Assembly: GCF_014694375.1 (NCBI RefSeq)
Contig: NZ_JAAUWW010000009.1
Span: 1 to 64,000 of the forward strand
Reading direction: 5' to 3'
Source of the DNA: Vibrio sp. S17_S38
Lineage (GTDB): Bacteria > Pseudomonadota > Gammaproteobacteria > Enterobacterales > Vibrionaceae
Length of the DNA: 64,000 bases
Below the pieces are notes generated by a model, which was not told the DNA's origin, ran no database searches, and saw only the letters and a list, made by a program, of their open reading frames with translations. The stretch's first letter is position 1, and each line of letters begins with the position of its first letter. Shown here piece after piece: positions 8,886 through 17,422 of this stretch. A program made the position numbers and the translations under genes.

Positions 8886-9683
8886 CTAACGCCACTTCAA
8901 CAGCCGCTTTTCTATTTTCCCAATCACAAAGCTGATAATGATGCCAAGCAGCGACAATATCGCCACTCCGGTAAATAGACGGTCGAGATCGTACAGAGAA
9001 CCAGCTTCAAGAATATATGCACCAATACCGTATTCAGCGCCAAGCATTTCTGCCGCCACCAGCAAGATAATCGCAATCGCTAAACTGACTCGCAGACCGG
9101 ATAAAATGCCCGGCATTGCGCCCGGCAGTACGATTTTACGCACAATCGAAAACCACGACATTGAGAAGCTTTGTCCCATACGAATAAGCGAACGATCGAC
9201 ATTATCGACCGCGCCATAAGTCGCCACCACGGTTGGGGTAAAAGTACCAAAAGCGATGAGTGCATATTTAGAAGCTTCATCAATACCAAACCAAATAACA
9301 AATAACGGCAATAATGCGATTTTAGGTATTGGGAAAATTGCTGAGATTAATGGTACTAGCCCTGCTCTCGCCAATGAAAACAAACCAATCATTAACCCTA
9401 GACTGATCCCAACCAACACACCGATACTCGCCCCTACCGCTAAACGAGTTAATGACGGCAACAATTGCTGCCATAACAAACCACTTTGATAGAGATCGAC
9501 AAAAGTTGCCCACACGTTAGAAGGTTGAGGAACGGTTAGTGGTGACAGAAATCCACTGCGAGAGCCTAACTCCCACAGCGCAATCAATGCAATAAACACA
9601 ATGACACCAACCCAAGGTTTCGGCTGAGGAGCAAAACCTCCGCCGCGAAATGGCACCGGTTTCTGAGTTAGGTTATCCATCAA
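8886..9683 (-). CDS. ABC permease, sulfonate/nitrate/taurine type
   Basis: The 265-aa inner-membrane protein has about six helices and the permease-ATPase coupling (EAA) segment ATYGAVDNVDRSLIRMGQSFSMSWFSIVRKIVLPGAMPGILSGLRVSLAIA, typical of the SsuC/TauC/NrtB group. The N-terminal residues QPKPWVGVIVFIALIALWELGSR form the first helix. Its start overlaps the ATPase gene end by 11 bp. It would form the membrane channel of the three-gene importer here. The substrate (taurine, alkanesulfonate, nitrate or another small anion) cannot be fixed; no desulfonating oxygenase gene is next to it. Confidence 0.92.
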   Translation of the reverse strand: MMDNLTQKPVPFRGGGFAPQPKPWVGVIVFIALIALWELGSRSGFLSPLTVPQPSNVWATFVDLYQSGLLWQQLLPSLTRLAVGASIGVLVGISLGLMIGLFSLARAGLVPLISAIFPIPKIALLPLFVIWFGIDEASKYALIAFGTFTPTVVATYGAVDNVDRSLIRMGQSFSMSWFSIVRKIVLPGAMPGILSGLRVSLAIAIILLVAAEMLGAEYGIGAYILEAGSLYDLDRLFTGVAILSLLGIIISFVIGKIEKRLLKWR

Positions 9684-10440
9684 TCAACTCTCCTTCTGCG
9701 GCCATCGCTTCATCTCGCATTAAGTTCCATAAGTAAGATTGCTTTTCGGCTAACGCTGCATCTCCCGCATGACGTTCATTCAATGGTGTATCAATTTCAA
9801 CCACTTCGTGAATGCAACCAGGGCGACGAGACAACACCACAATTTTATGGCCCAACCTCACCGCTTCATTTAAATTATGCGTAACGTATACCGCAGTGAA
9901 AGGTTCTTTAATCCACAAGCTCACCAAATCATCCATCAATAGCTCGCGGGTTTGGCTGTCGAGTGCCGACAAAGGTTCATCCATCAACATTACCGCCGGT
10001 TTCACTGCCAACGCACGGGCTATCGCCACTCGTTGTTTCATTCCGCCCGATAATTGCTTGGGCAGAGCGTGGCGAAAATCACTTAAATTGGTTCGTGCCA
10101 AAACATCGGTAATGATGATGTCTACTTGTCCTTTCGACAGTTTATGATCTTCCAATACTACGCTGATATTACCTTCTACCGTGCGCCAAGGCAGCAGCGC
10201 AAAATGCTGAAATACATACGTTAGCGGATTCAAACATGCTTGTGGCGGCTCGCCGACTTGTAAAACTTGTCCACTGCTTGCTTGCTCTAAACCGCCGATT
10301 AACCGTAATAGCGTGGATTTCCCACAGCCAGAAGGTCCAACAATACACACGATTTTTCCGGTAGGAATGTCCAAATTAATATCACGCAGTACTTCTATTT
10401 GTCCGTACGAATGACCCAGTTGTTCAATGCTTAAATTCAT
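9673..10440 (-). CDS. ABC transporter ATPase, SsuB/TauB type
   Basis: The 255-aa protein has Walker [10 protein letters not shown] (near residue 34), Q-loop VFQHFALLPW, signature LSGGMKQR, Walker B VMLMDEPLSALD and the switch histidine in YVTHNLNEA. The FALLPWRTV segment after the Q-loop is characteristic of the nitrate/sulfonate/taurine importer ATPases. It energises uptake together with the overlapping permease gene and the upstream binding protein. Confidence 0.93.
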   Translation of the reverse strand: MNLSIEQLGHSYGQIEVLRDINLDIPTGKIVCIVGPSGCGKSTLLRLIGGLEQASSGQVLQVGEPPQACLNPLTYVFQHFALLPWRTVEGNISVVLEDHKLSKGQVDIIITDVLARTNLSDFRHALPKQLSGGMKQRVAIARALAVKPAVMLMDEPLSALDSQTRELLMDDLVSLWIKEPFTAVYVTHNLNEAVRLGHKIVVLSRRPGCIHEVVEIDTPLNERHAGDAALAEKQSYLWNLMRDEAMAAEGELIDG

Positions 10441-10514
10441 AGTGTCTCTGGTATTTATTTAATGGATTCTTATTTAGTGGGCTCTTCTTTCGTATCAATT
10501 GCTTTTTTATCAAC

Positions 10515-11576
10515 TTATTTAACCGCAACCGATTTAGCATCAACTGTTTTAACATAACTGGTATCCACAATATCAGTCAGCTCGATTGAAGTATTAACCA
10601 TCTTACCTTGCTGAAACCAATCCAATTGATTTTGTAAAGAGCCCATGTTTAAGAAGTTATCAGCATTCAATCGCATCGAACCATTGATGATGCTTGGGGC
10701 AGCCTTGTCGAGAGGTTGATCGGTATAAATGTATTTATGGATTAGTTTCACCATGTCATCTTCACCTTGCTGACCCGCGGTATGATCAATCATGGCAGCA
10801 TTATAATCCGCCGCACCCTTAGCAATTGCCGTCAGAAATGCTTTAGTTTGCGCGCGTTCGTCGGTAGCATTATGCGTGGAGGTAAAAATAGTGGTGACTT
10901 GGTAATTGGGTAAGTAATCCGACACATTACCAATAATATGAACCGCACCGGCATCCGCCAAAGGCTTAGCAATATGTGGCACAATCGACCATGCATCCAC
11001 TTGACCTGATTTCATTGCTCCAATAATAGCGCCCACTTTTTGCAACGGTTTAAAGTGCATGGTGATGTGATCTTGGGCTTCAATTTGTGCGCCAACATAA
11101 TGGAACGACGATCCTTTCTGGGAAATCGCCCACGTCTTTCCATCAAGTTTAGACGGATCGGTTACGCCAGATTCAAATGCTTTATTTGAAACCACAATTT
11201 TTTGACCACTGACTTTAGGATCTTCTGACAATGAACCGCCGATAATTTTAATCGCGCCTTTATCAGCCAAGGAAATCAAACCACCCGACATTGCGGTCAC
11301 CGCATAATCAACATCTTTAGATGCCACCGCAACTGCCATTGGTTGCGCCGCTTGGAAGAATTTCAGTTTCACATCCAAACCTTGCTGCTTAAAGTACCCA
11401 CGTTCAAGCGCCACAAAAGTCGCAGCATGGCTGGTGAAACGTAGTGCGCCCACAGTGATTTCTGTGTTTTTAACCGCAGTGGTATCTTGCGCGAAAGCGT
11501 TAGCGGTATAAAAAGTGGATAAAGCAGCAAGTGAGCCAATTAAGGCCAGTAGAGGTTTTCTTTGAGGGTTGAACAT
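10515..11576 (-). CDS. ABC substrate-binding protein, SsuA/TauA-like
   Basis: The 353-aa periplasmic protein has a signal peptide (MFNPQRKPLLALIGSLAALSTFYTANAFAQ, cut near residue 30) and an NMT1/SsuA-type fold (EITVGALRFTSHAATFVALERGYFKQQGLDVKLKFFQAAQPMAVAVAS). I place the start at 11576, where GGAG lies about 8 nt upstream; a longer frame from 11627 adds 17 residues that would spoil the signal peptide. It is the first gene of the operon, 74 bp before the ATPase gene. The ligand is unknown. Confidence 0.9.
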   Translation of the reverse strand: MFNPQRKPLLALIGSLAALSTFYTANAFAQDTTAVKNTEITVGALRFTSHAATFVALERGYFKQQGLDVKLKFFQAAQPMAVAVASKDVDYAVTAMSGGLISLADKGAIKIIGGSLSEDPKVSGQKIVVSNKAFESGVTDPSKLDGKTWAISQKGSSFHYVGAQIEAQDHITMHFKPLQKVGAIIGAMKSGQVDAWSIVPHIAKPLADAGAVHIIGNVSDYLPNYQVTTIFTSTHNATDERAQTKAFLTAIAKGAADYNAAMIDHTAGQQGEDDMVKLIHKYIYTDQPLDKAAPSIINGSMRLNADNFLNMGSLQNQLDWFQQGKMVNTSIELTDIVDTSYVKTVDAKSVAVK

Positions 11577-11778
11577 CCTGTTCTCCATGACGGTTATTTT
11601 TATCGTTATCTTAATGAAAAAATGCATTTATAAATTGTTACAAATCGGAGGTTATTACTAAGCTATGTCATTTTATAAGTGGAATCAATGATCATTACAG
11701 CCCCCACCGCACACTCTTCGCTTAAAGGTGCATTCATAGCCGCTGTACACATCTCAATTACATACATAACTACTTTTG

Positions 11779-11799
11779 TTGTTCGATTTTTTCGAACAA
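11779..11799. promoter_or_regulatory. Perfect inverted repeat in pirin/ABC divergent region
   Basis: TTGTTCGA and TCGAACAA are perfect 8-bp arms around TTTTT, about 80 bp before the pirin ATG and 200 bp before the divergent ABC operon. The geometry suits a homodimeric repressor site. The protein that would bind it is unknown. Nothing else stands out in 11577-11880. Confidence 0.45.
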
Positions 11800-11880
11800 G
11801 TTCATTTATCTCCCCCTATCATCAAGCGCAATATCTTGCTCTATTATGAATGTATATCAACTAACTATCCCGAGGTCACT

Positions 11881-12756
11881 ATGTCTCAATTAAATCAACG
11901 TCCCGTGCATTTCGTTATGCAATCTCAAAATACATCCGATGGTGACGGGGTGAAAATTCGTCGGGTTGCTGGTTTTAATAATAAATACTTCTCACCGTTT
12001 TTAATGGTGGATGAATTAAAAGCTGACGACAAAAAAGATTATGTGGGTGGTTTTCCTCCGCACCCCCATCGCGGTATCGAAACATTAACCTATATGATGA
12101 ATGGGCACTTTCAACACAAAGATCATATGGGTAATGTAGGTGAATTACGCAGCGGTGGCGCACAATGGATGGCAGCCGGGCAAGGCGTGATCCACAGCGA
12201 AATGCCGATCATGGAAGATGGTCAATTACACGGTTTTCAGATTTGGATTAATCAACCAGCGCGCGACAAAATGAAGCCTGCTAAATATTTTGATTTTCAG
12301 CCTGAATCAATTACTGAAAAATTTATAACCGAAACGAATTTACTGAGAATTTTATCAGGCGACTTAATCGTGAATGGTGAACCACTACAAGGTCCATTAA
12401 CGGATACAGGCGTACCTGCTACTGTCGCTGATTGGAAAGCCCAAGCGGGTAACACTATTTCACTCAAAATACCAAGTAGCCATAATGCACTTATTTATGT
12501 CTATAAAGGTGATGTGACCGTTTCAGAAAAATCATTAAAGCAAAGTGATTTTGCCATCATGAAACCTGTCATCCCGTTGCTAAATAGCCATGATGAAATT
12601 GAAATAACATCGGATTCTGATACTGGACTGCTGATTTTTGTGGGTGAACCGATTGATGAGCCAGTTGTCCACCACGGACCTTTTGTGATGAACAGCATTA
12701 ATGAAATTAACCAAGCAATTAATGACTATCAAGCGGGTAAATTTCATCGTTATTAG
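11881..12756 (+). CDS. Pirin family protein
   Basis: The 291-aa bicupin has the pirin N-domain with iron ligands visible as His61 and His63 (PPHPHRG), His105 and Glu107 (GVIHSEMP). Known pirins include redox-sensing regulators and quercetinases; the in vivo role here is not determined. I start at the ATG at 11881, preceded by GAGG, because the family begins here; an in-frame upstream start at 11776 adds 35 non-conserved residues. It is divergent from the ABC operon, and a dyad lies between them. Confidence 0.92.
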   Translation: MSQLNQRPVHFVMQSQNTSDGDGVKIRRVAGFNNKYFSPFLMVDELKADDKKDYVGGFPPHPHRGIETLTYMMNGHFQHKDHMGNVGELRSGGAQWMAAGQGVIHSEMPIMEDGQLHGFQIWINQPARDKMKPAKYFDFQPESITEKFITETNLLRILSGDLIVNGEPLQGPLTDTGVPATVADWKAQAGNTISLKIPSSHNALIYVYKGDVTVSEKSLKQSDFAIMKPVIPLLNSHDEIEITSDSDTGLLIFVGEPIDEPVVHHGPFVMNSINEINQAINDYQAGKFHRY

Positions 12757-12918
12757 TCTTTATCATAGTTAACTACCTAACTACATGGAGCTTCAGAGCT
12801 AGCGCTATTTGAGATGTTGATCGAAAACTAAAAGCTTCATGAATAGTTAACATACCCAAGCATCAATAGATCGTTATAATTACTTTGTGTGCTTCTGATT
12901 CGCAATCATAATAGCCAC

Positions 12919-12967
12919 TCCCTGCTTAGTTTATCGCTTTAGAGTAAACGAAAGCAGGGATTTTTTT
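12919..12967 (+). terminator. Strong rho-independent terminator
   Basis: TCCCTGCTT at 12919-12927 pairs with AAGCAGGGA at 12952-12960, with an inner GTTTA/TAAAC pair, followed by a run of seven T. It would end the pirin transcript, 160 bp after its stop. The interval 12757-12918 contains no gene I can support. Confidence 0.85.
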
Positions 12968-13013
12968 GTTTAAAATTCGCTACAACTAAAAAATAGCTTT
13001 ATGATTTTTTGGC

Positions 13014-13790
13014 CTAATCACCATAAATATCGAAGTTGAAATATTTAGCTGCAATTTTGTCGTAAGTGCCATTTTTACGTATTTCTGCTATTGCCTTATT
13101 AAAAGCCTCCGCAAGCTTGATATCTTGTTTACGCAGAGCTAACGCCGTTCCCTCTCCTACATAAGCTTTATCCGTTACTGGCGTGCCCGCCAACACAAAA
13201 CCTTTTCCTAATGGTTTATCTAAGAACGCTAATTGAAGTTGGTCAGCATTACCAAACGCTGCATCGAGACGACCATTTTCCAAATCTAAATAGACTTCAT
13301 CTTGGCCTTTATAGCGTTTGATCGTCGCCACATCACCAAATTTTTCCGTCACGTAAGTATCATGAATAGTACCAATTTGAACGCCAATGCTTTTGCCTGT
13401 TAGTCCTGCTTTATCCAGAGTAAAACCAGCATCACTTTTTGCGACAAAACGAGCCGGAGTTTGGTAATACTTATTGGTGAACAGAATACGTTTTTTACGT
13501 TCTTCAGTAATGCGCATTGAAGCCATAATGACATCCGATTTGCGCGCTAATAATGCAGGGATCAAACCATCCCAATCTTGAGTGCTCCACACACATTTAA
13601 AATTAGCTTCTTTACATAATGCCGCGGCAATTTCGATATCAAAACCTGCAGGCTCACCATTTGAATCTTTGTAGTTAAAAGGTGGATAGGTGAAATCTGA
13701 AGATAAACGCACTACTTTTTGATCAGCTGCTTGCGCCGGTAACCACAACATAGAACAAAGCACAGCCGCAATCGTAATTATTTTTTTCAT
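13014..13790 (-). CDS. Periplasmic basic amino acid-binding protein, HisJ/ArgT type
   Basis: The 258-aa protein has a signal peptide cut after LPAQA (near residue 21) and the family-3 solute-binding pattern: VVRLSSDFTYPPFNYKDSNGEPAGFDIEIAAALC, DGLIPALLARKSDVIMASMRITEERKKRILFTNKYY, and GVQIGTIHDTYV. It resembles lysine/arginine/ornithine or histidine binding proteins. No permease or ATPase genes are adjacent, so it must share a transporter encoded elsewhere. It lies downstream of the aminotransferase gene on the same strand and may be co-transcribed. AAAGGA precedes the ATG. Confidence 0.92.
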   Translation of the reverse strand: MKKIITIAAVLCSMLWLPAQAADQKVVRLSSDFTYPPFNYKDSNGEPAGFDIEIAAALCKEANFKCVWSTQDWDGLIPALLARKSDVIMASMRITEERKKRILFTNKYYQTPARFVAKSDAGFTLDKAGLTGKSIGVQIGTIHDTYVTEKFGDVATIKRYKGQDEVYLDLENGRLDAAFGNADQLQLAFLDKPLGKGFVLAGTPVTDKAYVGEGTALALRKQDIKLAEAFNKAIAEIRKNGTYDKIAAKYFNFDIYGD

Positions 13791-13822
13791 GACTAAATCC
13801 TTTTAAATTATTATGTTACTCA

Positions 13823-13876
13823 TATTAGATATACTGTTTGTATTAGGCGTATTGTTTATATTAGGTATATTGTTTT
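13823..13876. repeat. Three 18-bp tandem repeats over a gene end
   Basis: Three consecutive 18-bp units (13823-13840, 13841-13858, 13859-13876) share TATTAG near the start and TGTTT near the end, differing at a few positions. The last unit encodes the final codons and stop of the aminotransferase; the other two lie in the gap before the binding-protein gene. Replication slippage at the gene end is the likely cause. Confidence 0.8.
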
Positions 13877-14970
13877 AACGTATTTAATGTTTCAACCATA
13901 CTGGCTTTGCTGCCAATGGTGATACGAACACAGCCTTTCACACTCGATTCATTGGCTGGGCTTCTTGCCACAATGCCTTTGCTAATTAAGTAATCATACA
14001 TACTACTTTGAGTGTTAAATCGCACGAGAACAAAATTAGTACTCGAAGCATAAACTTTTTCGACAATAGCTAATTCTGAAATTTCAGCAATAAACCAGTC
14101 TCTTACTTCTGCTAGCAACTTGGTTTGCTGCTCCATCTGCTTAATTCCTGCTGGACTCAATGCTTTTTGAGCAATTTCAGCACTAGGATCAGCAATAGGA
14201 TAAGGTGCAATTAAACGAGAAACATAGGTCATCACGCTAGAATCTGCCAACATGAAACCCACCCGAATCGCCGCTAAACCAAAAGCTTTTGATAAGGTTC
14301 GAATCACAATCAAATGTGGATATTTAGCCATTAAACCTACCACAGAGGTGTGCGGTGCAAATTCAATATAAGCTTCATCAACCACCACTAGCGATTTATC
14401 TTTGCTGGCTTCTAATAAGGTAAGCAGATCTTGCTGATGCAGCACATTGCCAGTAGGATTATTAGGCGAGCATAAAAACACTAAACTGGTCTTATCAAGC
14501 TTGGTTTCTATCGTGGCGAGATCCAATTGAAAGTTCTCTAATAATGGCACCACAGTAGTATTAACAGAAAAGGCATCAGCGCAAAACTCATACATACCAT
14601 AAGTAGGTGGACACACTAGAATTTGATCGTTACCCGGTAGGCAAAACGTGCGAATTAATAAATCAATCGCTTCATCGGCGCCTCTCACCGCAATGGTTTC
14701 AAGGTTTGGTTGAAATACGACGTTAGATTGATGCTCGCAATAAGCTTGATAGTCAGCGGCAATATCATGAGGTAAAAAATCAGGGTAACGATTATAGTGC
14801 GTGTTTCTCCCTTCGGTCACATCACCGTATTGGCAGCTACTTTCAAGCTCATTTGCATTAAGCCATAAGTGCCCTGTATTTTCGGTTTGACGAGCAATAC
14901 GACGTGCCGATTGATAAGGTATGAGTTTTTCTACCGCTGGTGGAACTAATTTTTCAGCTAATGATTTCAT
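13861..14970 (-). CDS. HisC-like class I/II aminotransferase
   Basis: The 369-aa PLP enzyme resembles histidinol-phosphate aminotransferases: LWLNANELE and NRYPDF near the N-terminus, RGADEAIDLLIRTFC, CSPNNPTGN, VVVDEAYIEF, and the PLP-lysine motif TLSKAFGLAAIRVGF. It is not in a his operon, so it may act on another amino acid or phosphorylated analogue. Its pairing with an amino acid-binding protein and a divergent LysR regulator suggests amino acid use or salvage. The start at 14970 has GAGGGTGG just upstream; a longer frame to 15006 adds 12 residues without family similarity. Confidence 0.88.
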   Translation of the reverse strand: MKSLAEKLVPPAVEKLIPYQSARRIARQTENTGHLWLNANELESSCQYGDVTEGRNTHYNRYPDFLPHDIAADYQAYCEHQSNVVFQPNLETIAVRGADEAIDLLIRTFCLPGNDQILVCPPTYGMYEFCADAFSVNTTVVPLLENFQLDLATIETKLDKTSLVFLCSPNNPTGNVLHQQDLLTLLEASKDKSLVVVDEAYIEFAPHTSVVGLMAKYPHLIVIRTLSKAFGLAAIRVGFMLADSSVMTYVSRLIAPYPIADPSAEIAQKALSPAGIKQMEQQTKLLAEVRDWFIAEISELAIVEKVYASSTNFVLVRFNTQSSMYDYLISKGIVARSPANESSVKGCVRITIGSKASMVETLNTLKQYT

Positions 14971-15199
14971 GACCACCCTCAGTTTAAATTGAATAATAAA
15001 ATACACAAATGCGATAAATAATAAATATTAATGCCATATATATGCATATTTATTTTTTACACTCACATCATATACAAAATCAAGTTGAAATTAGAATCGA
15101 AAAGTTGTCATACTAGCCATGATAAAAACGCATAACTAAAAAGATAAAATAACAAAAGCCATGCGTCCATAAAAACAAAATAAACAGACAAGGAACGCC

Positions 15200-16120
15200 A
15201 TGTTTAGCCGACTACCTTCAACGAAAGAGCTGCATGCTTTTTTAATCACTGCAGAAGAGCAAAATTTTACCGCCGCAGCACAACGTTTAAACCTCACTCA
15301 AGGCGCGGTTAGTCGACAAATTGGCTCACTAGAACAAAAACTGGATGTGACGCTATTTCAAAGACATGCGAGAGGATTAACATTGACCAGCAAAGGACAT
15401 ACCTTTATGGCATCGGTAGAGTCGATTTTGAATCAGTTACAACGTGCCGTAGAACAAATCTCCTACGATAAGCAAAAGCTAAAACTAAAAGCACCCAGTT
15501 GCATTACACCTTGGCTACTCCCTAAGTTAATGAATTTTCAGCAAGCTCATCCAGAGATTGATGTAGAACTGACCTCAACCATTAAGCATCAAATTAACTT
15601 TACCGCTGAATCCTTCGATGCTGCTATTGGCTATGGCGACTACTCACACAATGCTGAAAACTTACTTGCTGATTTACTGTTTGAAGAAGTGCTCACGCCC
15701 ATGTGTTCACCAGAGTTACTTACGAAACAAAAGGGAAATGGAAGTTTTGACTTAGCGAACCTTAACTCACTCACATGGCTGCATGCGACTCCACAAAAAT
15801 CGGACTGGGATTTATGGCTAACTCATGCAAGTAAAGCGCTACAACAGCCTCAGCTCATTCATTTAACCGGCGCTAAAAATCAACACTTTGCCACTCTTGA
15901 CCTTTCAGTGAGTGCTGCCATTCAAAAGTTTGGGATTACAATTGGTGATGTGACACTTGCACAACAAGAAATTGAATTAGGTCGTTTAGTAACACCGCAT
16001 CCACTACGCATTACATCAGGAAAGGGTTATTACTTAGTTCGACCAAAATTGACTGCGAATGAAAGTTTAAATCTATTAATTACGTGGCTATGCAAAGAAG
16101 TTGAAAACGCAGAAAATTAA
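15200..16120 (+). CDS. LysR family regulator, GcvA-like
   Basis: The 306-aa protein has an N-terminal winged HTH (residues about 8-67: LHAFLITAEEQNFTAAAQRLNLTQGAVSRQIGSLEQKLDVTLFQRHARGLTLTSKG) and a LysR effector-binding domain. Its HTH and overall form resemble the GcvA/AmpR subgroup. It is divergent from the HisC-like gene across about 229 bp of AT-rich DNA, the usual arrangement for a LysR gene controlling its neighbour. AAGGA lies before the ATG. The inducer is unknown. Confidence 0.9.
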   Translation: MFSRLPSTKELHAFLITAEEQNFTAAAQRLNLTQGAVSRQIGSLEQKLDVTLFQRHARGLTLTSKGHTFMASVESILNQLQRAVEQISYDKQKLKLKAPSCITPWLLPKLMNFQQAHPEIDVELTSTIKHQINFTAESFDAAIGYGDYSHNAENLLADLLFEEVLTPMCSPELLTKQKGNGSFDLANLNSLTWLHATPQKSDWDLWLTHASKALQQPQLIHLTGAKNQHFATLDLSVSAAIQKFGITIGDVTLAQQEIELGRLVTPHPLRITSGKGYYLVRPKLTANESLNLLITWLCKEVENAEN

Positions 16121-16273
16121 AGCTCAAGCATGTTGAGATACTATGCCAAACAACAAGCTCTAGTAGATATAGATAAGTGCAACAAGCGATACCAAACGAC
16201 AACACTCATCATTTAAGTACAGCTTGAAATAGGACGATATCCATTGGGCTATTATAGAAAGCCAGTTTTGAAT

Positions 16274-17191
16274 CTAATGCTTCAACTTAAAAAATACTTG
16301 TCCAATACCAACTAATATTGATCCGGCAATTAGACCTAATAAACCACTAATGACGAGGGGTGTGATTGAGTTCACAAACGTCAGCGCTGCAAAAGGTGCA
16401 TTAAGCGCTAATGTCCAATGATGTATCATGGGTAGACTGTGCTCAATTATACCCCCACCAACTAAAAACATCGCGATAGTACCAACGACAGTGAGCACTT
16501 TCATTAATTTAGGCGCCATAGCAACAAGACCATTACCTAAAAAACTAAGAGCGCCCTTTCTTTGGCTTTTTCGTTGCAGATAGAAACCTAAATCATCTAA
16601 TTTGACAATACCAGCGACAAGCCCATAAACGCCACACGTCATCATAAATGCAATAAGACTTACCACTGCAATCTGGGTTAATTGCGGATGCCCTCGCACT
16701 ATCCCCAATGCAATCACGATGATTTCTAGTGATAAGATAAAATCGGTACGAATCGCGCCTTTGATTTTCTTTTGTTCATAGGCCACAAGCTCCTCAGGAG
16801 TCAGAGCATTATTGTCTTGATTGACATCTGATTGATTATTGACGGGATGTTCATGATGAAGATATTTTTCCAGTACCTTTTCAGCGCCTTCGTAGCATAA
16901 GTACAAGCCGCCAATTAATAAAACAGGAGTGATTAGCCAAGGAGCGATCGCGCTCACGAGCAAAGCAGCCGGTACTAAAATCAACTTATTACGAAACGAT
17001 CCTTTTGCTACCCCCCATACAACAGGAATCTCACGTTCAGCCCGCACGCCCGAAACTTGTTGGGCATTTAATGCTAAGTCATCACCTAATACACCAACGG
17101 TTTTTTTAGCGGCCACTTTCGACATTAATGCCACATCATCAAGCACAGAAGCAATATCATCTAATAATGTAAGCAGACTTAATCCAGCCAT
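16274..17191 (-). CDS. DUF808 membrane protein (YedI family)
   Basis: The 305-aa protein begins MAGLSLLTLLDDIASVLDDVALMSKVAAKKTVGVLGDDLALNAQQVSG, the signature of DUF808/YedI inner-membrane proteins, and has about six hydrophobic segments. The function of this family is not established. It is monocistronic: a LysR gene converges on it and a weak dyad lies upstream at 17287. Confidence 0.88.
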   Translation of the reverse strand: MAGLSLLTLLDDIASVLDDVALMSKVAAKKTVGVLGDDLALNAQQVSGVRAEREIPVVWGVAKGSFRNKLILVPAALLVSAIAPWLITPVLLIGGLYLCYEGAEKVLEKYLHHEHPVNNQSDVNQDNNALTPEELVAYEQKKIKGAIRTDFILSLEIIVIALGIVRGHPQLTQIAVVSLIAFMMTCGVYGLVAGIVKLDDLGFYLQRKSQRKGALSFLGNGLVAMAPKLMKVLTVVGTIAMFLVGGGIIEHSLPMIHHWTLALNAPFAALTFVNSITPLVISGLLGLIAGSILVGIGQVFFKLKH

Positions 17192-17286
17192 GAGTTTTCC
17201 TAAATAAAAATCAGATCTGGATCATAATACGATAATAGAAAAATATATACTCAAAAGCATTTTATTGGCTGGATAATAAAGAAATA

Positions 17287-17313
17287 TCTACCTAACGACC
17301 AGCGTTAGGTAGA
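17287..17313 (-). terminator. Hairpin after the two-component operon
   Basis: Perfect 11-bp arms (TCTACCTAACG and CGTTAGGTAGA) with a 5-nt loop lie 110 bp after the histidine kinase stop. On the minus strand the trailing bases are only moderately T-rich. This fills most of the structured part of 17192-17422. Confidence 0.5.
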
Positions 17314-17422
17314 GGTGCAAAGATGCATAATATGAAGGGGGGATAATAGACTCTATAATTATAAATAGTGTCTATTAAGCAAGCATCTTAACGAAATATA
17401 AAAAAAGAAAAACAGAAGCTTT

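Noticed and set aside
9080-9301. Antisense frames within the ABC permease and similar overlapping frames elsewhere
   Set aside because: They lie wholly within well-supported genes in other frames and have no motif or ribosome site.
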